From assembly GCF_018736085.1 (NCBI RefSeq), contig NZ_CP076134.1:3854501-3918500 (forward strand): 64,000 nt of DNA, read 5' to 3'. Positions 50,949 through 59,502 of the stretch are shown one piece after another (within the stretch, counting starts at the first letter, position 1; each line of letters opens with the position of its first letter). Under the pieces are notes generated by a model. It was not told where the DNA came from. It made no database searches and was given only the letters and a program-made list of their open reading frames with translations. The position numbers were made by a program, and so were the translations under genes. Source of the DNA: Bradyrhizobium sediminis (GTDB lineage Bacteria > Pseudomonadota > Alphaproteobacteria > Rhizobiales > Xanthobacteraceae).

Positions 50949-52577
50949 ATGACAGTGAGTTCCGGCGGCGAAGCGATTGTCAGCGGCCTGGTCGCGCACG
51001 GGGTCGACACCGTGTTCGGCCTGCCCGGCGCGCAGATCTATGGCCTGTTCGACGGATTTCATCTGGCGCAGCTCAAGGTGATCGGCGCACGGCACGAGCA
51101 GGCTTGCGGTTACATGGCCTTTGGCTATGCGCGATCGTCCGGCAGGCCCGGCGTGTTCAGCGTGGTGCCCGGTCCGGGCGTGCTGAACGCCGGCGCTGCG
51201 CTACTGACCGCGCTCGGATGCAACGAACCGGTGCTGTGTCTCACCGGACAGGTGCCGACGCAATTCCTCGGCAGGGGCCGCGGCCATCTGCACGAGATGC
51301 CGGACCAGCTGGCCACGCTCCGCACCTTCGTGAAATGGGCCGACCGCATCGAATATCCCGATAACGCACCGGCGCTGGTCAGCCGCGCCTTCCAGGAAAT
51401 GCGGTCGGGCCGGCCCGGGCCCGCCGCGCTGGAAATGCCTTGGGACGTCTTCACCCAGCGCGCGGCAACCGGCCCGTCAAAGCCGCTCGATCCGTTGCCG
51501 GCGCCGCTGCCCGATCCGGACCGCATCAAGGCCGCCGCGGCGCTGATCGCCGGCAGCAAGACGCCGATGATCTTTGTCGGCAGCGGCGCCATTCACGCCC
51601 GCGACGAAATCCTGGAACTGGCGGAGCTGATCGACGCGCCCGTGGTGGCGTTCCGCAGCGGCCGTGGCATCGTCTCCAACGCCCATGAACTGGGATTGAC
51701 CATGGCGGCGGCCTATCGGTTGTGGCCAAAGACCGATCTGATGATCGGGATCGGCACCCGCATGGAACTGCCGGCCTCGTCGTTCCGATGGCCGTTTCAG
51801 CCGGCCGGCCTGAAATCCATTCGTATCGATATCGATCCGTCGGAGATGCGCCGCTTGACGCCGGACGCCGCTGTGGTTGCTGACGCGGAGGCCGGCACGC
51901 GCGAACTGCTCGCGGCGGTGAGAAAGGCTGGTTACACCAGGACCAGCGGCCGCCGCGCTGCGATCCGCGAGGCCTCGGCGGCGGCGCTGCGTGAGATCCA
52001 GTCGGTACAGCCGCAGATGGCCTACCTGAACATCCTGCGCGAGGTGCTGCCGTCGAACGCCATCGTCACCGACGAGCTGTCGCAGGTCGGCTTTGCCTCC
52101 TGGTACGGCTTTCCGGTCTACGAGCCGCGCACCTTCATCACCTCGGGCTATCAGGGCACGCTCGGCTCGGGCTTTCCGACCGCACTCGGCGCCAAGGTCG
52201 CGAATCCAAATACCCCGGTGGTCGCGATAACGGGCGACGGCGGCTTCATGTTCGGCGTGCAGGAGCTGGCGACGGCCGTGCAGTTCAACATCGGCGTGGT
52301 GACGCTGGTGTTCAACAACAATGCCTATGGCAATGTGCGACGCGACCAGCGCGAGCGTTTCGAGGGGCGCGTGGTGGCGTCCGACCTGGTCAATCCGGAT
52401 TTCGTCAAGCTCGCGGAATCCTTCGGCGTCGGCGCCGCCCGCGTCACCTCACCGGACCATTTCCGCGCCGCGCTGGAAAAGGCGCTGGCGTATGGCGGGC
52501 CCTATCTGATCGACGTCGAAGTGCCCAGAGATTCGGAAGCCACACCGTGGACGTTCATTCACCCGGCGAAGCCTTAA
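50949..52577 (+). CDS. Thiamine diphosphate-dependent enzyme (acetolactate synthase-like)
   Basis: This 542-residue ThDP enzyme has the three usual domains. The N-terminal PYR domain has GVDTVFGLPGAQIYGLFDG and the catalytic Glu in IGARHEQACGYMAFGYAR. A central domain follows (MIFVGSGAIHARDEILELAEL). The C-terminal PP domain has the ThDP motif from ITGDGGFMFG to VTLVFNNNAYGNVRRDQ. ATG 50949 is chosen; a TTG twelve bases upstream is the alternative. It resembles acetolactate synthase large subunits and 2-keto-acid decarboxylases. No small regulatory subunit gene is adjacent, so a catabolic role is likelier than valine synthesis. It follows the hpa genes by 28 bases; a link to aromatic keto-acid breakdown is inference. 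Confidence 0.85.
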   Translation: MTVSSGGEAIVSGLVAHGVDTVFGLPGAQIYGLFDGFHLAQLKVIGARHEQACGYMAFGYARSSGRPGVFSVVPGPGVLNAGAALLTALGCNEPVLCLTGQVPTQFLGRGRGHLHEMPDQLATLRTFVKWADRIEYPDNAPALVSRAFQEMRSGRPGPAALEMPWDVFTQRAATGPSKPLDPLPAPLPDPDRIKAAAALIAGSKTPMIFVGSGAIHARDEILELAELIDAPVVAFRSGRGIVSNAHELGLTMAAAYRLWPKTDLMIGIGTRMELPASSFRWPFQPAGLKSIRIDIDPSEMRRLTPDAAVVADAEAGTRELLAAVRKAGYTRTSGRRAAIREASAAALREIQSVQPQMAYLNILREVLPSNAIVTDELSQVGFASWYGFPVYEPRTFITSGYQGTLGSGFPTALGAKVANPNTPVVAITGDGGFMFGVQELATAVQFNIGVVTLVFNNNAYGNVRRDQRERFEGRVVASDLVNPDFVKLAESFGVGAARVTSPDHFRAALEKALAYGGPYLIDVEVPRDSEATPWTFIHPAKP

Positions 52578-52587
52578 ACCCACCCTT

Positions 52588-52673
52588 CGTCATTCCGGGG
52601 CGCGAGCCATTGGCGAGCGAACCCGGAATCTCGAGATTCCGGGTCTGGTCCTTCGGACCATCCCGGAATGACG
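52588..52673. repeat. Palindromic GGAATGACG-type intergenic repeat
   Basis: Outer ends CGTCATTCCGGGG and CCCGGAATGACG pair, and the centre AACCCGGAATC-TCGA-GATTCCGGGTC is a near-perfect hairpin. The same family occurs at 59401-59482. It fills the gap between convergent genes and may help end transcription. Confidence 0.85.
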
Positions 52674-53906
52674 TCAGACCCTTCTCAACTGCGCGCTCTG
52701 CTGCACCCGCGACGCCGCGATCACCAGCAACCCCGCGCCGGCGACCGACCAGCACGCCACCGGCGCCCACTGCAGCAGCGGGGCGTATTCCGGCAGCTTC
52801 TGCAGGCCGCCCGCGACCGCCGCCATCCGCGCGAAGGTGGCGAGCGCCAGCGCGGAAAACACCAGCCCCACCACCTTGCCCTCGGCGCCGGTGTCCCCGA
52901 TCGCCAGCGCGGCTGCAACCGCGCTCATCAGCATGCAGCCCCAGGCCGCGCCCGCGACGAACTGCGCAGCAATCAGCATGTTGAGATTGCCTGCGAACTC
53001 CGCGCCGAGCACCGCCAGGGCGCCGAGCAGGCCGGCCGCGCCCATCACGATCAAGCCGCCGCGATGCTTGACCACCACGCTGGCCGGAAACATCGCGATG
53101 TTGAAGCCGATCCAGAACACCGGCAGCAGCCACTGCAGATCGTCGGGCTTGGCGAAGCGCAGGAAGAACGGCGCGCTGTTGATGCTGAAGTGCAATTGAT
53201 AGCCCAGCGAGAGAAGGACCATCGATGCGACGAAAAACATCGGCATCTGGCCGAGCGGCTTTGCGGACTCGGCCGGCTTTTGCGCGGATACCGGCTGCTG
53301 CGACAGATCGCGCTCGACCCTGGACAAGGCCAGCGCGGTGAGCAGCAACACCACGCCCGAAATCACGAAGGGAAGCCGAGCGTCATGATTGCGCAGCACC
53401 ACGCCGAGATAGGGCGACACCGCGCCGGCCAGACCGTAACCGAGCATCGCCAGCGCCGACAGAAACGGAATCGCCGGCTTGGCGCGGTGCTTGCCGAGCA
53501 AGGTAAGCGGCGGCGCGCGCAGCGCCGACGAAGTGACGACCCAAACCACGATCAGCGTGATGAACCAGACCTGCGCGCCCGGGCCGGTGCCGGCGACGAA
53601 CGGCAGCGCCACGAAGGCCGCACAGGAGACCGCCGTGACGACGCCGACGAACGCGCCGAGCCGGCCGACGAACGGCGCGATCCTGTCGGCGGCGATTCCC
53701 ATCGCGGTATCGGTGATGGTGAAGATCGCCTGATCCAGCATCAGGATCAGGATCACGGCCGTCGGCGCGATCCCGACCTGCGCGGCGAGCTTCGGCAGAT
53801 AGATCACGTAAGTGGTCCAGCCCAGCGTAAATACCAGCTGCAGGACCGCGAGATAAACGCCGGTCCGGTTGGTGGTCGCGTCGGCCGTCATTGCGGTATC
53901 GCTCAT
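52674..53906 (-). CDS. MFS transporter
   Basis: This 410-residue membrane protein has about twelve hydrophobic helices and major-facilitator features, such as the loop region TDTAMGIAADRIAPFVGRLG between helices 2 and 3. A central cytoplasmic loop SRVERDLSQQPVSAQKPAESAK separates the two halves. ATG 53906 (MSDTAMTADATTNRTG) is preferred; the frame is open further upstream but that part overlaps alkB. The substrate is unknown. It is convergent with the ThDP gene and lies 56 bases downstream of alkB on the same strand. Confidence 0.82.
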   Translation of the reverse strand: MSDTAMTADATTNRTGVYLAVLQLVFTLGWTTYVIYLPKLAAQVGIAPTAVILILMLDQAIFTITDTAMGIAADRIAPFVGRLGAFVGVVTAVSCAAFVALPFVAGTGPGAQVWFITLIVVWVVTSSALRAPPLTLLGKHRAKPAIPFLSALAMLGYGLAGAVSPYLGVVLRNHDARLPFVISGVVLLLTALALSRVERDLSQQPVSAQKPAESAKPLGQMPMFFVASMVLLSLGYQLHFSINSAPFFLRFAKPDDLQWLLPVFWIGFNIAMFPASVVVKHRGGLIVMGAAGLLGALAVLGAEFAGNLNMLIAAQFVAGAAWGCMLMSAVAAALAIGDTGAEGKVVGLVFSALALATFARMAAVAGGLQKLPEYAPLLQWAPVACWSVAGAGLLVIAASRVQQSAQLRRV

Positions 53907-53962
53907 GGTCGCCTCCCAGCGCGGGAAGCATAGACCGGAGGAGGCTTTGATGGAAAGCAGCC

Positions 53963-54631
53963 TTAGCGCACCTTGCGGAAGGTCAGGTTGATGCGCTGCC
54001 GCCCCAGCACAGCGTGCTCGCCGTCGGCGAGCGGCGCGACGCCGTGGAATGCCAGCCGCGCCGGCCCGCCCCATACCACGACGTCGCCATGCTCCAGCCG
54101 AAACCGGCGCGGTTTGTCGCTGCGCTGCAAGCCCCCGAACAGAAAGATCGCGGGCAGCCCCAGCGAGACCGAGACGATCGGCGCGCCGAAATCCTGCTCG
54201 TCCTTGTCCTGATGCAGCGACATCCGCGCGCCCGGCTCGTAGCGGTTGATCAGGCAGGCATCCGGTGAAAAGCCGGCGAAGCCGGCCTCAGCCGCCGCCT
54301 GCGCGGCCATTGCGCGAAGCGATGGCGGCATCGCCGGCCATGCCTTCCGGGATTCCGGGTCGACACCGTCGTAACGATAGCCGGCGCGATCGGTTACCCA
54401 GCCGGCGCTGCCGCAATTGGTCATCGCCACCGACATCTGATGGCCGCCCGGCGTCACCATGTGGCGAAACGGCGCCTGCTCGACGATCCCTCCGATGTCA
54501 GCGATCAGCTCGACTGCGAACGGCCTGGCGAAGCCGCGCAGCAGCACGGCGCCCTCCGCCATCGTCTCCCGCGACGGGCGGACATCGGGAACGCCTTCGA
54601 ACAGATCAGCCGTCAATAAACCCGCGCTCAC
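53963..54631 (-). CDS. alkB: AlkB, alkylated-DNA repair dioxygenase
   Basis: AlkB is an Fe(II)/2-oxoglutarate dioxygenase that removes 1-methyladenine and 3-methylcytosine lesions. The 222-residue protein carries the iron ligands in MSLHQDKDEQDF (HxD) and LAFHGVAPLADG (distal His), and the 2-oxoglutarate-binding Arg in RINLTFRKV. NRYEPGARMSLHQDKD and GLPAIFLFGG are classic AlkB segments. It overlaps the upstream oxygenase gene by four bases, so both are probably made together. Confidence 0.94.
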   Translation of the reverse strand: MSAGLLTADLFEGVPDVRPSRETMAEGAVLLRGFARPFAVELIADIGGIVEQAPFRHMVTPGGHQMSVAMTNCGSAGWVTDRAGYRYDGVDPESRKAWPAMPPSLRAMAAQAAAEAGFAGFSPDACLINRYEPGARMSLHQDKDEQDFGAPIVSVSLGLPAIFLFGGLQRSDKPRRFRLEHGDVVVWGGPARLAFHGVAPLADGEHAVLGRQRINLTFRKVR

Positions 54632-55377
54632 TTCGCATCGTGAAAGATCACACCGGCGGTGTGGCGGTGGCCGGAGCGGATCCGGCTCACGCCATGGCGC
54701 AGATTAACCCGGTAGACCCCGCGCGCCCCCTGCACCGGCCTGACATGCACAGCAAAAGCCACAGCATCGCCCTGCGCCAGCGGCACCACTTCGGGCCGCG
54801 ACTGCATCCGCGGCCGCTGCTCGGTCAACACGAATTCGCCGCCGGTGAAGTCGCGACCCGGTTCCGACAACAGGATCGCGACCTGCAGCGGAAACACGTG
54901 TTCGCCGTAGAGATCCTGATGCAGGCAATTGTAGTCGCCGGTTTCGTATTGCAGCAGCAGCGGCGTCGGCCTGACCTGGCCGGCTTCATGGCAGCGCTTC
55001 AGGAACGCGTCGTGGCTTTCGGGGTAGCGAATGTCGATGCCCATCGCCTCGTTCCAGCGATCGGCGATACCACGAAGCCGGGCATAGAGCGCCGGGCGCA
55101 GCGCCGCGATCACAGGGGGCAACGGATAGGAAAAATACTTGTACTCACCGCGGCCGAAGCCGTGGCGTCCCATCACCACCCGGCTGCGGAATTGGCTGTC
55201 GTCCGGATAGAGCGCGGCCAGTGCGCGGCATTCTTCCGCCGACAGCAGTCCCTTCAGGACGGCGCAGCCCTGCGCGTCGAGATCAGTGGCCGCCTGCGTC
55301 CAGTCGACCGCGTCGACGCGCGCGGCGATGTCGGAAGGTGGTGCGGGACGGATGATGGCTTTTGCGGTTATTTTCAT
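54628..55377 (-). CDS. 2OG-Fe(II) oxygenase, coupled to alkB
   Basis: This 249-residue double-stranded beta-helix dioxygenase has the iron motif in NCLHQDLYGEHVFPLQVA (HxD) and the distal His/Arg pair in YRVNLRHGVSRIRSGHRHTAGV. The N-terminal TDLDAQGCAVLKGLLSAEECRAL is typical of prolyl-hydroxylase-like enzymes. ATG 55377 is chosen because the upstream 23 codons show no homology and run toward a palindromic repeat. Its four-base overlap with alkB suggests a related role, for example in alkylation damage or in protein/nucleic-acid hydroxylation. The substrate is unknown. Confidence 0.85.
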   Translation of the reverse strand: MKITAKAIIRPAPPSDIAARVDAVDWTQAATDLDAQGCAVLKGLLSAEECRALAALYPDDSQFRSRVVMGRHGFGRGEYKYFSYPLPPVIAALRPALYARLRGIADRWNEAMGIDIRYPESHDAFLKRCHEAGQVRPTPLLLQYETGDYNCLHQDLYGEHVFPLQVAILLSEPGRDFTGGEFVLTEQRPRMQSRPEVVPLAQGDAVAFAVHVRPVQGARGVYRVNLRHGVSRIRSGHRHTAGVIFHDAK

Positions 55378-55439
55378 GAACGGCAGTTTCGCAAATTGAC
55401 CCAACTCGCGCCACCCGATTTCCGGGAGGTCTATCCCTT

Positions 55440-55531
55440 CCGTCATTGCGAGCGAAGCGAAGCAATCCAGCTTTGGAACTAGCGGAACCCAAGCTGGATT
55501 GCTTCGTCGCTAACGCTCCTCGCAATGACGG
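55440..55531. repeat. Palindromic GCAATGAC-type intergenic repeat
   Basis: Same family as 41566-41687: CCGTCATTGCGAGCGAAGCG at one end and CGCTCCTCGCAATGACGG at the other, with AGCAATCCAGCTT / AAGCTGGATTGCT inside. It lies between the DUF2848 gene and the 2OG-oxygenase gene. Confidence 0.85.
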
Positions 55532-55539
55532 CTAAATCC

Positions 55540-56226
55540 TCAGCCCAGCACCGGCAGCACGATCACGTCATAGGCGTGCCGGATGCTGCGCTTGAGCACG
55601 GGGTCCTCAAGTTCATACTCGAAGCGGTCGGCGGGGCGGATGCCGCCCTTGGCTGCAAAGGTGCCGCCGAACATGGCGCAACCGTCAGGCAGCCCCTTGC
55701 CGCCGAAACCGCGCTCGATGAGTTCCTTGACCGGCAACATGCTGTCGAGCGTGCCTTCCTGGTACAGGACGCGTTCGCCATCGATCCGCGCCCATGAGCG
55801 CAGGATCAGCCGGTCCCAGTGGCCGATGACGTCCTTGAGTTCCCACAGCACTGGCGCCATCACCTTGTCGCACATCTGTTTCGACACCGTGACGCTGTAG
55901 GCCTCGACCTTGCGGTCGGTATGATCGGAGCCGAGGCCGACAAGGATGCGGCCCTGCCAGCCGATCAGCACGAACTCGACCTCCCCGCTGGAATCTCCGC
56001 CGCAGACCTCGATGCAGTCGGTGGTCGTCAACCGCCGGGCGGAGACGCGGTAATAGATCGGCGTCGAGGCCGGCCGGGCAATGCCGATCGCCTCGAGTTC
56101 GGCGATGTGCTTGTCGCGCGCCACCGGATCGCGACCGGTCCAGCCCGCGATCACGGCCTTGTCGATCGGCAGCGTCAGCGGCGTTGTCGTGCCCTGGGCA
56201 TCGACGGTGAATGTGAGATCAACCAC
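55540..56226 (-). CDS. DUF2848 protein
   Basis: This 228-residue protein of the DUF2848 family is related to the fumarylacetoacetate hydrolase fold. It shows IAGWTGRDPVARDKHIAELEAIGI near residue 27, VEFVLIGWQGRILVGLGSDHTDRKVE near 82, and PDGCAMFGGTFAAKGGIRPA near 180. The family is often encoded beside amidases or allophanate-hydrolase-like genes. It starts eight bases before the amidase stop, so translation is coupled. A hydrolytic step on the amidase product is plausible but not shown. Confidence 0.85.
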   Translation of the reverse strand: MVDLTFTVDAQGTTTPLTLPIDKAVIAGWTGRDPVARDKHIAELEAIGIARPASTPIYYRVSARRLTTTDCIEVCGGDSSGEVEFVLIGWQGRILVGLGSDHTDRKVEAYSVTVSKQMCDKVMAPVLWELKDVIGHWDRLILRSWARIDGERVLYQEGTLDSMLPVKELIERGFGGKGLPDGCAMFGGTFAAKGGIRPADRFEYELEDPVLKRSIRHAYDVIVLPVLG

Positions 56227-57568
56227 GGATCGCCTCCTCGATGCCGGCGGCGAGTTCGAAGATGCGGCGGTCCGATCCGCCCGCTGCCGCCAGCATCAAC
56301 CCGACCGGCACCTCGCCTTCGCGATGCGCGGGCAGCGAGATCGCGCAGCCGTCGATCATGTTGATCAGCGTGCAATTGCGCAGCGACCGCAAATTCTCCC
56401 TGGCGAAATCCTTGTCGTCGGCGAGATCGGCGATGCGCGGCGGCGTATTGGCGGTGGTCGGCATGACCACCGCGTCATAGGGCGCCAGACGAATGGCGGC
56501 GCGCGCGACCAGCGACTTCCGGGCGCCGACAAGATCGACATAGTCGGCCGCGCTCAGGCTTTCGCCGCGCATGATCCGCATCGACACCCGGGGATCGTAG
56601 ACATTGCCCTTGGCGGCAATCAGGTAGCGATGCCAGGCATAGCTTTCCGCGGCGACAAAGCCGCCCTTGGCGATCATCACCACGACATCGAGGAATTCCG
56701 GCACCTCGATCCGCTCGATCAGCGCGCCCTGGCGCGAAAGCGTCTCCAGCGCGCGCTCGAATGCTTTCGCGACCGCCTCGTCGAGATCGTCGAGCGCCAC
56801 CGTGGTCGGCACCGCCAGCCGCATGCCCTTGATCGGGCGCGGCTGCAGCGAAACGAGGGTTTCATCGGCGAGCACGGCGTCGAGCGCCGCGCAGCAGGCA
56901 ACGCTGCGCGCCAATGGACCGATGCTGTCGAGCGTGAACGAGAGCGGCACCGCGCCATCGAGCGGTACCCGGCGCTGCGTCGGCTTGAAGCCGACGATGC
57001 CGTTATAGGCCGCCGGAATCCGGCAGGAGCCGCCGGTGTCGGTGCCGAGCCCGCCATGCGCCATGCCATCGGCGACGGAAACCGCAGCACCCGACGACGA
57101 CCCGCCGGGCACATGGCCGGCCTTGCGATCCCACGCGCCCTTCGGCGTGCCGTAATGTGGATTGATGCCGATCCCGGAATAGGCGAACTCGGTCATGTTG
57201 GTGCGGCCGATCACGACGAAGCCGGCGCGGCGCAATCGCGCCACCGCAGGCGCGTCGACTTCCGCCGGCGGCGAATCGTCGAGCGCGCGCGAACCGGCCC
57301 GGGTCACCTGCCCCCTGATGTCGAACAGATCCTTGATCGAGACGGGAATGCCGGCAAAGCGCGACGGCGCGGCCTTGACCTCGCGCAGCCGGTCCATCGC
57401 TTCGGCGGCCTCGATCGCGGCTTCCGCATCGACGTGAATGAAGGCCCGCGCGCCCTCTCCGGAAGCGTCGGCGATCCTGGCGAGACATTCATCGACCAGC
57501 TTGCGGGCACTGGTACGGCCGCAGTCGAGATCGTCGGCCAGGGTGGCAAGTGTCGGGGTGTTCGGCAT
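56219..57568 (-). CDS. Amidase signature family hydrolase
   Basis: This is a 449-residue amidase with the Ser-cisSer-Lys triad: Lys79 in GIPVSIKDLF, the cis-Ser around 157 in GGSSSGAAVSVA, and the nucleophile Ser181 in GLGTDTGGSCRIPAAYNG. The family includes indoleacetamide hydrolases, mandelamide hydrolases and GatA. No GatB/GatC is adjacent, so a catabolic amide hydrolase is more likely. It is the first gene of the amidase-DUF2848 pair. Confidence 0.88.
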   Translation of the reverse strand: MPNTPTLATLADDLDCGRTSARKLVDECLARIADASGEGARAFIHVDAEAAIEAAEAMDRLREVKAAPSRFAGIPVSIKDLFDIRGQVTRAGSRALDDSPPAEVDAPAVARLRRAGFVVIGRTNMTEFAYSGIGINPHYGTPKGAWDRKAGHVPGGSSSGAAVSVADGMAHGGLGTDTGGSCRIPAAYNGIVGFKPTQRRVPLDGAVPLSFTLDSIGPLARSVACCAALDAVLADETLVSLQPRPIKGMRLAVPTTVALDDLDEAVAKAFERALETLSRQGALIERIEVPEFLDVVVMIAKGGFVAAESYAWHRYLIAAKGNVYDPRVSMRIMRGESLSAADYVDLVGARKSLVARAAIRLAPYDAVVMPTTANTPPRIADLADDKDFARENLRSLRNCTLINMIDGCAISLPAHREGEVPVGLMLAAAGGSDRRIFELAAGIEEAIRG

Positions 57569-57637
57569 CGCTAATTCTTTCCCTCCATCATCGCCGCGCC
57601 CTTGTCGGCGAACTCAACCGCAGGCTCGATGCGAACG

Positions 57638-57670
57638 GATTGCTTCGTCGCTGCGCTCCTCGCAACGCCC
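57638..57670. repeat. Half copy of the GCAATGAC-type repeat
   Basis: GGATTGCTTCGTCGCTGCGC-TCCTCGCAACG matches one arm of the repeat at 55440-55531. It sits in the 266-base gap between the divergent amidase and DUF35 genes. The rest of that gap shows no gene. Confidence 0.6.
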
Positions 57671-57834
57671 GGGACCCTAGCGCGGGAGATCGTTGGCACA
57701 CAAGCGCTCTGGGCTGCAGGAATGAGGCTATGCAGCATTGCGGCTGGACCGTTGACGCCGGATGGTCAAATGTCGCATCAAGATCGCAACAAGCGGGCCG
57801 TGCGGCCCGATCCCGAAACGGAGGAAACGACAGG

Positions 57835-58248
57835 ATGGCAGAGCCAGCGCGCGCGCGACCGAAACCGACTCCGGAAACCCAGCATTTCTGGGACGGCACG
57901 GCCGCCGGCGAACTGCGCCTGCAACGCTGCGACGCCTGCGCCAACGTCTATTTCCCGCCGCGCCCGTTCTGCCCGTCCTGCGCCTCGCGCAAGGTCAGCA
58001 TCTTCAAGGCCAGCGGCAAGGCCACGCTCTACAGCTACGTCATCAATCACCGGCCCGCCGCGCCCGGCTTCACGCCGCCTTACGCGATTGCCGTCGTCGA
58101 ACTGGACGAAGGCCCGCGGATGATGAGCAACATCATCGACTGCCCGCAAACGCCGGAGGCGCTCGAACTCGACATGAAGCTGGAAGTTGCGTTCGAGAAG
58201 CTCGACGACAAGATCACCCTTCCCCAATTCCGTCCGGCGAAGGGCTGA
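57835..58248 (+). CDS. DUF35 OB-fold / zinc-ribbon acyl-CoA-associated protein
   Basis: This 137-residue protein has an N-terminal rubredoxin-like zinc ribbon (QRCDACANVYFPPRPFCPSCAS, four cysteines) and a C-terminal OB fold (GKATLYSYVINHRPAAPGF, PYAIAVVELDEGPRMMSNI). DUF35 proteins bind CoA-thioester-processing enzymes, usually partnered with a thiolase-like protein, and help side-chain thiolysis or HMG-CoA chemistry. A GGAGGAAACGACAGG site precedes ATG 57835. The thiolase gene follows five bases after the stop, so the two form the usual pair. Confidence 0.88.
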   Translation: MAEPARARPKPTPETQHFWDGTAAGELRLQRCDACANVYFPPRPFCPSCASRKVSIFKASGKATLYSYVINHRPAAPGFTPPYAIAVVELDEGPRMMSNIIDCPQTPEALELDMKLEVAFEKLDDKITLPQFRPAKG

Positions 58249-58253
58249 GCATC

Positions 58254-59393
58254 ATGCGAAAGAATCAGGTCGCCGTGGTCGGCGCCGCCGAGACCACCGA
58301 GCTCGGCGTCATTCCCAACATGTCGCAGATCCAGCTCCACGCCGACGCGGCGCTGAACGCCATTGCCGACGCCGGACTGAAGCTGTCCGACATCGACGGC
58401 ATCGCCACCGCGGTGGAGACGCCGCAGCAGATCGCACATTACCTCGGCATCACGCCGACCTGGGTCGACGGCACCTCGGTCGGCGGCTGCTCGTTCATGC
58501 TGCATGTCCGCCACGCCGCTGCCGCGATCGAGGCCGGCCTGTGCAAGACCGTGCTGATCACGCACGCCGAAAGCGGCAAGTCGATGATCGGCAAGCAGCC
58601 GCGTTTCACGCCGCCGGACAGCCTGAACGGCCAGTTCGAATCGCCGTTCGGCGTGTTCGGGCCGCCGAGCATGTTTCCGATTCCGGTGCTGCGCTACATG
58701 AAGACCCACGGCATCACCCATGAGCAGATCGCCATGGTCGCGGTGGTGCAGCGCGAATGGGCCGCAAAGAATCCGCGCGCCATGATGAAGGCGCCGATCA
58801 CGGTCGAGGACGTCTTGAACTCGAAGATGATCGCCTATCCGTTCCGCATCCTGCAGTGCTGCCTCGTCACCGACGGCGGCGGCGCTCTGATCCTGACCTC
58901 GGCCGACCGCGCCAAGGACTTTCCGAGGAAGCCGGTGTACATCCTCGGCACCGGCGAGAGCGTGGAAACCCCGATGGTCAGCCAGATGCAGACTTTTGAT
59001 AGCTCGCGCGCGTTCCGGACCGCAGGTCCCCTCGCGTTCAAGGAAGCCGGCATCACGCACAAGGACGTCGACCACCTGATGATCTACGACGCCTTTGCGC
59101 ATCTGCCGCTGTTCGGCCTCGGCGATCTCGGCTTCATGCCGCACGAAGAGACCGGCAAGTTCATCGCCGACGGCAACACCCGCCCCGGCGGCAAGCTGCC
59201 GCTCAACACCAACGGCGGCGGCCTCAGCTACATGCATTCGGGCATGTACGGCATGTACGCGCTGCAGGAGAGCGTGCGGCAGATGCGCGGCATCGCGCCG
59301 GCGCAGGTCAAGGACGCCAGGATCTCGGTCTGCCACGGCGTCGGCGGCATGTTCGCGGCATCCGGCACCATCATCTTTACGAACGAACGGTAA
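58254..59393 (+). CDS. Thiolase-superfamily lipid-transfer-type protein
   Basis: This 379-residue protein of the thiolase superfamily (SCP-x/lipid-transfer group) shows VAVVGAAETTELG, DGTSVGGCSFMLHVRHAAAAI with the nucleophilic Cys in the expected region near residue 85, LQCCLVTDGGGALILTS, and a C-terminal CHGVGGMFAASGTIIF with its Cys-His motif. LPLNTNGGGLSYMHSGMYGMYAL near 320 is typical. It should form a complex with the preceding DUF35 protein, cleaving or forming a C-C bond on an acyl-CoA. The exact substrate is unknown. Confidence 0.88.
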   Translation: MRKNQVAVVGAAETTELGVIPNMSQIQLHADAALNAIADAGLKLSDIDGIATAVETPQQIAHYLGITPTWVDGTSVGGCSFMLHVRHAAAAIEAGLCKTVLITHAESGKSMIGKQPRFTPPDSLNGQFESPFGVFGPPSMFPIPVLRYMKTHGITHEQIAMVAVVQREWAAKNPRAMMKAPITVEDVLNSKMIAYPFRILQCCLVTDGGGALILTSADRAKDFPRKPVYILGTGESVETPMVSQMQTFDSSRAFRTAGPLAFKEAGITHKDVDHLMIYDAFAHLPLFGLGDLGFMPHEETGKFIADGNTRPGGKLPLNTNGGGLSYMHSGMYGMYALQESVRQMRGIAPAQVKDARISVCHGVGGMFAASGTIIFTNER

Positions 59394-59400
59394 TCGCCTT

Positions 59401-59482
59401 CGTCATTCCGGGATGGTCCGAAGGACCAGACCCGGAATCTCGAGATTCCGGGTTCGATGCTTCGCATCGCCCCGGAATGACG
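59401..59482. repeat. Palindromic GGAATGACG-type intergenic repeat
   Basis: Outer ends CGTCATTCCGGG and CCCCGGAATGACG pair, with GATGGTCCGAAGGACCAGACC and CCGGAATC-TCGA-GATTCCGG inside. Same family as 52588-52673. It lies between the thiolase and SDR genes of one apparent operon. Confidence 0.85.
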
Positions 59483-59502
59483 AAGCACAACGGGAGAACC
59501 CA

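Noticed and set aside
48818..51010. Long open frame (730 codons) on the minus strand opposite hpaE, hpaD and the FAH gene
   Set aside because: It crosses three well-supported genes and an intergenic repeat, and shows no recognisable domain.
57550..57834. Upstream extension of the DUF35 frame, and a matching upstream extension of the thiolase frame
   Set aside because: The extra sequence covers a half repeat and promoter DNA. Strong ribosome-binding sites and family starts favour 57835 and 58254.
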